Positions 17,729-26,700 of a stretch of 47,609 bases of DNA are shown here, one piece after another. Location: IMG/VR virus record IMGVR_UViG_3300032288_004095, positions 1-47,609 of that record; one strand, given 5' to 3'. The notes below the pieces were generated by a model that ran no database searches, had not been told where the DNA came from, and saw nothing but the letters and a program-made list of their open reading frames with translations. The stretch's first letter is position 1, and every line of letters starts with the position of its first letter. Source of the DNA: a virus. The position numbers and the translations under genes were made by a program.

Positions 17729-20700
17729 CTACCCTCTTTCTCGTGGAACCGTAATTCCAGGTATGTTGTATCTTGGAAAGTTAGAGGAGTAAAGCATTGT
17801 TGGGTCTTCAAGTGAAACTCCGCTTCTTGTCTTTTCCATTGCGTCAATCTGCGAAACACCATCAACATCTCTGTTTTCAAGCATTTGTCTTCTGAGTTGC
17901 AAGTAGAACCAGTTTCTTCGTTTTTGAAGTTTTGGAAGATATGACACGAGCTTTCTGACTTCGGCTTTTTTCTTATCTCTAGCATCACCAGCATGAGTTC
18001 TCATTCTTGACAAGTACTCAAGTCTTCCAATGATTGTGTCTAGAGCTGCGTCTGAAGCCGTCCATCCCGAGAAAAGCATGTATTCAGATGCCTCTTCAGC
18101 TCCACCGTAAGGAAGAACTGCGTCACCCTCCTCGTATTCTCTTATAGCTGCCTCTGCGTTACCCTTTGTTACTCTTGCACCATTTCTGCGGACTGGGTCA
18201 TTTGACACATATCTGCTTCCGGGGATTCTTCTCATTGCTCCAGATGGACCGTCAGAGTCAGAGAATGGGAGTTCTGGCTGTTCGTTTTCGTAAACTTCAG
18301 ACTCAATTATTGGATTTGGATTTCCTTGAGGCCTGCTTGGTGGTTTTTGTTCAAAAACTTTTGGGGGAGCCCAAGGATTGAACGATGTGTCACCCATGTC
18401 CATTTTTTTAGCTCCAGCAAGAGCTGCGAGCCTGTTATCAAATGAACGACTAACTACAACATTCCTGTTTGCCGTGTCAATTATTACCCATTTGCCATCT
18501 TGGGTTTGTTTGATGTCATATCTTTGTGGAACAAAACGTCTGGCCATTGTTCCAACAGCTCCAGTACTACCTCCATCATCTCCATATGGAGGGCTATTGA
18601 ACAACCTGTTGAGTTCTTCAATTTCCCTAGCCGTATCAACATCAATGTCTGGCTCTGTTGTTTCTTGTCCATAAGAGAAATACCCAGCGTAAGGACCGCC
18701 AAGGTCATCTATTTCTTCTACAGAGCGTTCGTTTCCGTTTGCATCATAAAGTATGTTCTTATTTTTTTCAGTAGCAGCTTTAAACCAATCGGAGAATCCG
18801 TCTCCAAGTTCCTGTCTTCTTCTGGAGATGAGGCGCTCAAATGTCTTACGTCTGTCGTTTTGAATCATTCGCTCTGCTCGTTCAAATGGGGTCATCAAAG
18901 ATGCCATTCTGGCTTCGATTATTTCTTTGCCTTTTTTGGAATAATCAACGACTTGGTTTGCTGATATATCCAAATCTCCGGCAACAGAAAGTATGTCGTA
19001 AGGCATTCCGTCAAGTTCACCCATCTCTTCACCGCTCATCTGCGAGTCAAATATTCTTTGGGTAAGATAGTGATGGATGTCAATCAAGTCATCGTCTGTT
19101 GGGTTTTCCCAGTCTCTATCTTCAATCGTGGAGAATCTTTTCCCTATTTGTTCGGCGACAGTCTTCCAGTTATCATCTCCATAAACCTCATAAAGCCGTC
19201 TGTCAACATGCCTGCTACCGCTAATCGGATTTTCTGGCATTGAACCAGAAGACATGAGCCCAGTTGGGCCTTGAGGAGGGTTCTGCTGTATTTCCCTAAT
19301 TGCTGCTTGTGCGTCTTCTGAGTCAAAGTATCTTCTTTGAATTTCTCTGCCTACAGATTTGAGTTCTTTCATAAGGGCTGATTTAGCAGCTCTATCTTTG
19401 CGGTGTGGTCTTCCGTAAGAACCAAACAGATTCTCCATCGCTTCATTCCATGCATTTACAAGCTCATCATCAGACATGTCTGAAACATTCTTGCCAGACA
19501 TGGCTCCAACAGGACCGAAGTCATCGTACGGAAGATTCATTTCCCTATATGCGTAATCGACATTTCTAATCAGCTCTCTTGGGCTCATGTCTGAGTCGAT
19601 GCGCATTTCAAGTTCGTCAAATGTAATGTCGCCAGATTCAAGCTGGCTTATAATTTCATCAACAGAATCAAGCGAGCGTATTTCGTTTGCTCTTTCTCTG
19701 TCTACAACATTTAGTCTTCTTCTTATGTTCTGCTGACTGGTTGAATGTCTCTGTGCAAGCTGAGCTATTGCTTGTCCCTCTGGAACCGAGGCGAGCAAAT
19801 CTGTCAATTCATTATAAATCTGTATGTTGTAAGAATCGTCAATTACTCTTTCTTGCGCATCACGAGGTCTTACATATCTTCCCATTTTGCCGAAAGGAGA
19901 GGAATTTAGCTCTGGTTCAAATGGCATCATTCCTGAAATCTCATATTCGCCATTGTCAAGTCTTGTAATAGAAACACCAAACTCATCAACATACGGACCG
20001 TTTGCTGTCTTCATTATTCTTTCAAGTGCAGCATATCTGTCGAGAACGTCATTGAGTTGCGAATCATTTCTATTAGCTGAGCTAAGTATTCTAGAAAGAA
20101 GTCTTTGCGATTCAGCTTTTCTTTGAGCGTATGGCATTGAGGCATATGTTGCGTCGTGCTTGTTGGGTTTCCAAAACTCTGTTGGGGAATAGTTTGGAAC
20201 ACGTGCCGCATTTAATCCAATTGAACCAACTGGGCCGGTGTCGAAGCTGTTGAATTGATTCTGCCTGCTTGCTCTTGCAAGTTTTTCTTTTGCTCTGTTA
20301 TATGCTGCGATGTCTGAAGCGCTTGCTGTTGCAAACCCTCTTCTGTCTACCCCAATTCTGCGTCCAAGGTCGTCTAGCGAATACGGCAAAGCTGTAGGGA
20401 TTGGTTCAGAACTTGACCTCACTGCAATCATGTATGGGTCAAATATCTTTCTTTGGCCATCCGCTTTGTCCGTTGCATGCAACGATACATTGCCATCTGT
20501 GCTTTTAACAAACTTGACGAGTTCAACTGCATAGACTTTATTTCCGTACGGGAACTCTGCATCAATTACATCCCTGTCAGCTGTTGCTAGAGTGCTTGCA
20601 ACGGTGCCCTGATTATCGTCAAGAGATATAACCAGCGACCTTTCTCGCATTCCTCTTCTAAGAGAAGTTGTCTGTGCAATTATTTCAGCAGTTCTTTTTT

Positions 20701-23700
20701 GTCTTTCTGTTTGTCTTTCTTTTGGCCTAGCTTGCTCTTCGCGTGGTGGAGTTCTTTCTTGCCCACCAGGCTGTTCCCCTCTTGGGGTCCTGTTACTAGA
20801 ATCTCCTCCAGTCGGTCTGCCTGTTGATTCATTTCGAGGCCTACGTTCGCCTTCTGGCTCTCTGCGCGGTCTTCTTTGACCTGTCTGACCTTGTGTATCG
20901 GCTCCTGGTTTTGGTTTCTCAGACTTTCGGCCGTACATTCTGTCGGTTCTGAAATTCTTTTCTTTTCCATCTTTTTCATCAATGCCAACGATGTATGCTG
21001 CAATGGGTTCGCCATCTCTTCCAAAACGCTCTTCGTATCTTGGTTCAGTGACTGTTCGCTTTTCCGGTCTGTCTGCATCTGGCTTCAGGTATTCAAAAGA
21101 AATTCCAAGTCCGGAATCATTTGCATCATTAACCGCTTTCTTAATGTCTGATTCGGTGAAGTTTTTTCCAAGGATTATTTCAGTGTCTGTTTCAATAACT
21201 GGCGCAGATGAATCAGAACCAAGACCGTAAAGCCCAAGCTTCTCGTACTCCGCCTTGAGCTCTTGTGCGGTTATTGTTTCTCCAGCTGCTGTTCTGATGT
21301 CTGCTTCAATTTCCCATGGTTTTGCCGAAATAAAGACACCATCAGTTGCTGGATGCCTTCCTCTTTGGGTTCTAATCTTTTCTACTGTTTCATCAAATAT
21401 TTCGCCTAGCTCTTCTTGTGGCCAGTCTTCATATGAGAACAAGTCCCCAGCTACTGGGTGATTCCATTTGATTAAATTGCCATTTTCGTCTTCCGCAACC
21501 AAAAATACCGGACCATTAGAATTTGAGCCAACATTTTTGTGTCTGTACTTTGTTATCTCTCCGGTCAACTTGTTTACATAAGTAGAAACAAGTTTTCCAT
21601 CGTCTTCAACTTCTGATTTATCAATACTTGGTGCACTAACACCGGCCGTTGGAGAACTCGGTCTAGAAGAAGCTTGGCCGGCTTGTCTGGCTGCTCTGTT
21701 CTCTGCCATTCTCTGCTTTGTGAGAGCACGTAGTCTGTCCCACTGCTCTGGCATCAATCCACCATCAATATCGTACCTATACAATATTTTTTCAATCTCT
21801 GCGTCATCTTGTTCAAGCGTTCGTGCAGCATTCACAACACGCTTGGCATCTTCTGGGTCTGCGCCTAGCATTTCGCCAGTTTCTTTATTTACTTTAAGTA
21901 CAGCTTCTTCGCCTGGTGCAAGAGTGTATCCACCGTCTCCACTTTCAAACTTATCAATCAATGATGATGCATACGACCATTGTCTATCTGACAGGCCACC
22001 ATTTTTTGCGTACTGGTAATACATGTCGCTAAGTACTGAGTAATTTTTTTCTGCACCAGTTAGGTCTTTTTTGTCTTTTGAGTCAACAATCGCTCTTAGA
22101 GCATTGAAATCATCACTATTTCTAAGCGTGTGAATTTTTTCTATAACCGAAGGACCAAAGTCTGGAGTATTTGGACTTTTTGTAACAGACAAATCGTCAC
22201 TACCCTGGAATCTCCACTTCCACGAGTCTTTGGTCCAGAATTTTTCTTCGGGGCCACTTTCAAGTCTTCTCAACTTCTTGTTTCTGGCTACTCGCTTTGC
22301 ATTTCTTTCACCCTCGTCCCAGCTTTCAGACATATCAGCAGTTGCAAAAACCGTGCCGCCGAGTCTGAAGTACGAAGGCTCGCCATCGTATCCAGCACGG
22401 TCATTCCATGAAACAACTCTCAAACCTTCTCTTGGAGAAGTTTGAATTGGTATAGAACGCAATTCTTCAGTTCCATCTGGATTTAGGAATAAACCTTGTG
22501 GGTACATTTCATCGTCAAGGAACATTCCACGTTCAGCAGCTCTAGCCATTGCCTGAGCTTCAGTTTGATTTACGAATGAATACTCTGGAGTATCAACAAC
22601 CATGTAGTTGTATCCACCATCTTCTGCCAGAAGTTTTCTACCTAGCATTTCATGAAGTTCTGGTTGGTTGAATCCACGCACCCTGCGCAAGTAAGGCTTT
22701 TCTTGCATTGGAACGCCGTCAGAAAGGTCTTCGGTGAAGTCGTATTCTTCTACCAGGCCGTCATCTGCATTGGCGTAAATGCGTACTTTTTTGTTCTTTC
22801 TAATCGCCATTTCGCCAACAGGACCAGGCGAGAAGTATTCATCTATTTCGTTGCCGAGCTCTGTCTTGCCGAGGTATTTTTTGTAGACACTTCCGTCGCT
22901 AGCATCTGCTTCAATGAAAAATCCTTCGTCGTCGACTCCATATCTCGTGTTTGAAACAGATGGTGGCTTCGATGTTGAGCCGTCTGCTTTTCTGAGAGCG
23001 CGCAAAGACTTTTCTAATCTTGAATCAACATCATCAACTCTCAAATTAAATTCTTTTGCAATATCTACATTTGTTGCGCCGTAAAGTTTTTGAGACATTA
23101 TGTCTCTGTCTGTTCCGTCAAGCAGGTAACCGTGTTCTCTCATCAGGTAGCGCATCTCAGAGCGCTCTGGCGTCTCTGTAGCAGAGAGAATGGTGGCCTG
23201 TGCTTTTACAATTTGAATGACATCATTTCTTGAGATATCGTTGTTTTTTGCTATTTCGTCAATTGAAGAATTTCCAAAACTTGAATAAACATTTCTCATC
23301 AGCTTTTCTGGGTAGGAACTCTCTTCATTATTGTTATTGCTGATTATTCTGTTTATTGCTTTTATTGCACCAGAAGGACCGTCTGGGGCGTTGATGCCAG
23401 AATAAGGTTCTCCAGTCATTGAGAAATTGCTCAAGAAACTATTGATTATGTTTGGTAGATATTCGTCAAGCTCTGCGTCATCTGAGTTGTTTTGCTTTAA
23501 GTAACTCTTCTTGCGACCGGTTGAGTCAAAAACTTCAGATGCAAAACCATCCGGAAGAGCTCTTTCGTAAGAGGACATCTTGCCAACAGGACCAGAGCCG
23601 AGGCCTCTTCTAGCAATTTCCTGCTTCACATTATTTAGTGATTCTTCTGAAGCGGTTAATATTGGAAATCCAAAATTTATACCGTTTTGGATTTCTTCCA

Positions 23701-26700
23701 AATCTTCAAAATCTCTATTTCTACGCGCAATTCTTCTTTCCCGGAGTAGTTCTGCGAGGTCATTTTTCCAACGCTGAAAAACTTCTTCAATATCTTCTTT
23801 TATTGCTAAAAGCGATTCGTTGTCAAGCTTGGATATTTCTTCTTTGATTTTATTCTTAGCAATAGAACTTATCAATATTGATTCATCTGCCGTTTCAAGT
23901 TCGTCTACAAAATCAATATCTGATTCTGTTTCTCTACCTAAAATAGCTCTTGTCAAAGAATCGGCAAGAGCATTGTTCTCTTCATCAGAGCGTTTTTTGT
24001 ATGACCACGTATCTTCAGGTTTTGGCGGAGATTCAAACTTTAGATATTCTGCTGGTGGTTCATCAGCGGGGTCAGTGATTGAGGTTGGTCTTGCCGGAAC
24101 TGCTCTTGAGTCAGGGAGGTCTCTAGAAAATGTTCTTAACTCTTCAAGCTCAATCTCTGGTTTAGAAACTGCGGTTCCACGCAATCGTGGGCGCTCTGGT
24201 GTTGCAGGAGTTTCTACTGCTGTTCCGCGAAGTCTTCCAGTGTATGGAGTGGGGGTTGGTGGAACTGCACGTGTGTCAGGAAGCTCTCTAGAAAAAGTGG
24301 GTATCTCTTCAATTTCAATTCCTGGTTTGTCCAAACCTCTACCACGAAGTCTTGATGAACCTGGAGTAGCTGGTTCTATAACTGGTGGAGTAACCTCTAT
24401 TCTTGGGCGCCCCGTAGCTGCCGGTTTGTCCAAACTTGTTCCACGAAGTCTTGATGTACCAGGAGTTTCTGGTTTTATCACCGGTGGTGTGACTTCTATT
24501 CTTGGTCGTTCGACGACAGAAGGCTTACTTCCATCACCTCTATCAAAAATTACATCTTCTTCATCAAACAGACGACCATCATCTTCGTCGTCGGTTCCAA
24601 AACGCACTACTCCGAACTCGTCGCCAAAATCAATGATTTCATCGTCGCCCGACATTCTGCCAACTGGGGCGCTGTAGAAAATTCTGCTAAAAGGTTTTTC
24701 GCCTAGGCTTCTATCTTGACCTTTTAAATCGTCGACAGACTCGGCTGCCCTTATTGACTCCGTCCATTCCGTAGTTGCCATTGCGCCAACTGGCCCATTG
24801 TCAATCACCATGGAGTCTTGCAACTTTCTCATTGCAATTTGTTCTTGCCGTCTTATTGTTTGTCTGTCGGTACCAAGTCTTGCTGCTGCTTCTTGAAGAG
24901 TTTCCCCATCAAGTCTTCTCTTCATCAAATCTGTTTGTTCGTCAGTAAGAGTCGAGGCAGGGTCATCAAGCATTCTTCTTGTCACTCTGTTTGGACTGTT
25001 CTCATCCATGCCACGAAGTTTTGACATGTGTCTAAGCTCAAGCTGTCTTGCTTTTTGTCTTGAAACCTTAAATCTTGATGCTGCTTCTTCAAGCGAAATT
25101 CCCTCGTTTTCTCTTGCAAGGAATATCTGTCTTCCAATCTTTGCTTCTCGTAGAAGTCGTTTTTCTCTATTTGAAAGATTTGAGTCGCTTGGGGTGGACG
25201 CCATTGCACCAACTGGGCCACCACCTGGTCTAGAAGGAACAGGCCTTGCAGGCGCTCTTCCTGGAACTGGCATTGGCTCTTGGGTGCGACGCGGCTCTCT
25301 TGCAGGCTGCCTTGTTGGAGCTGGGACTCTTTCAGGCTGTCTTGCTGGCTGTTTTGCCGGTTCTCTTCTTGGAACGGGAACAGGCTCTGGAAGAGTTCTT
25401 GGAACACGGTCTGGTTTGGGAACTGGATATCTTTCTGGTTGCCGCTCTGGCACTTTTTCAGGGGTTTTTTCTGGAACTTTTTCCGGAATCCTTGCTGGCC
25501 TTGCTGGCTTTATGGTTGGCTTTACAGGAGTTACTTCTGGAATCTCTTCTGGAACTTCAATTGGGTTTGGGACTGCAGGCATGTCTGCTTCGCCTGGTCT
25601 CTTAGCGCGTCTTGGTTTAGTTGCGCCTCTTCTGCCTCGAGACCTCGGTGCTTTTGGGATATCAAAATCACTCCCTGGTGTTGGGTCAATTACGCCACGT
25701 CCTCTGTTAATCGTTGAAATTCCCTCAAGAACATACGGGTCGCTGTCTGCGTTTCTTGCAGTGAAAGCGTTCATATTTCTTGGCGTTCTTCCGATTGCGC
25801 CACCTAATGCTTTTTGTTCAAAAGAATCAAGCACATTTGACAAAGCTTTATACGCAGCAACACTCACTTTGTCAATGTCTGGAATAACAATTCCGTTTTC
25901 CAAAACTTTTACATCAAATGAATGGTATTCAGCAATTGTGTTGATGATTTCAAAAGCCTCAATTTTCTCTGCATTATCTTCTGGCTCCAAGAAAAGATGT
26001 TCGCCTCTATTTGCAGACTTAAACTCTTCAAGTGTGCTTAGATGATTTGGAACCGAGCATGATGTTTCACCTTTTGCGCAATCGTCGCAACATGCTTCAT
26101 GTGGAACAGCAGCCGAAGACATTGCATCGTAGAGGCTTCCGTTTGTTTGCGGCATTGATATGACCATTGCACTAGGTGTTCCACCATCACCAATTCGACT
26201 ACCGTTTGAGTTGCTTGTAGGTATGTAGACGGTTTCTGGCTTTACTTGTTGCGCCGTTCCGAACATAAACTCGTCACCATCAAAGTGATAAGCAACTCTT
26301 AGTGTCTCAACAGACTGGCCGGCACCCATCTCAAAAATTGCAATGTCGTTGTCGGCGTTAACGAGTCTTACCGCTCCGCCAAAGTGTGAAGCAAGTGCTC
26401 TTGTTAGGTCAGCGGCTCTTCCAACTACGGAGTTTTCTGCACTGTTCATTGCCTCGTAAATAGCGCTTACGTGATTTTTTGTTTCTGAGCTTTCGCTGTC
26501 GTCTTTTTTCTTTGTATTGCTATAACGCTCGAGAAGTCTTCTTCCTTTTGCAGCAAGTTTTGCAGCGTCTTCCATATTCTTTGGAACTGGCTCACCCCAT
26601 GCAGCCGCCGAAAGAGCAAGTCTTGTTGGTTCTCCATTTGGCTTCTTCATTGGGCCAGATGGGTTTGTAAAAAATCTTGTGAGGAATGAACCCTTGCGAC

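Larger units (their letters stand above)
18233..25219 (-). repeat. Twelve GPVGxM-type delimiter motifs in the polyprotein
   Basis: Window positions, sequences and first-residue numbers are: 25202-25219 GPVGAM 727; 24779-24796 GPVGAM 868; 24653-24670 APVGRM 910; 23576-23593 GPVGKM 1269; 23363-23380 GPSGAI 1340; 22808-22825 GPVGEM 1525; 20219-20236 GPVGSI 2388; 19883-19900 SPFGKM 2500; 19499-19516 GPVGAM 2628; 19253-19270 GPTGLM 2710; 18545-18562 GAVGTM 2946; 18233-18250 GPSGAM 3050. Glycine at position four is invariant and the last residue is always Met or Ile. Codons differ between copies, so selection acts on the protein. The intervening pieces range from about 40 to 860 residues. A processing site for the fused protease is the simplest explanation. 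Confidence 0.8.

Noticed and set aside
23820-24677. A 285-codon plus-strand open frame opposite the tandem repeats
   Set aside because: Composition (Ser/Gly/Val repeats) is explained by the reverse complement of the Pro-rich repeats on the coding strand.
24080-25620. CRISPR array or DNA-level tandem repeat
   Set aside because: Repeats are at protein level, irregular in spacing, and encode Pro-rich linkers; no repeat-spacer structure is present.
25008-26045. A 345-codon plus-strand open frame opposite the polyprotein
   Set aside because: It mirrors the Pro-rich and KALG-coding region of the polyprotein and reads as Gly/Ser low complexity. It has no ribosome binding site or neighbours on that strand.
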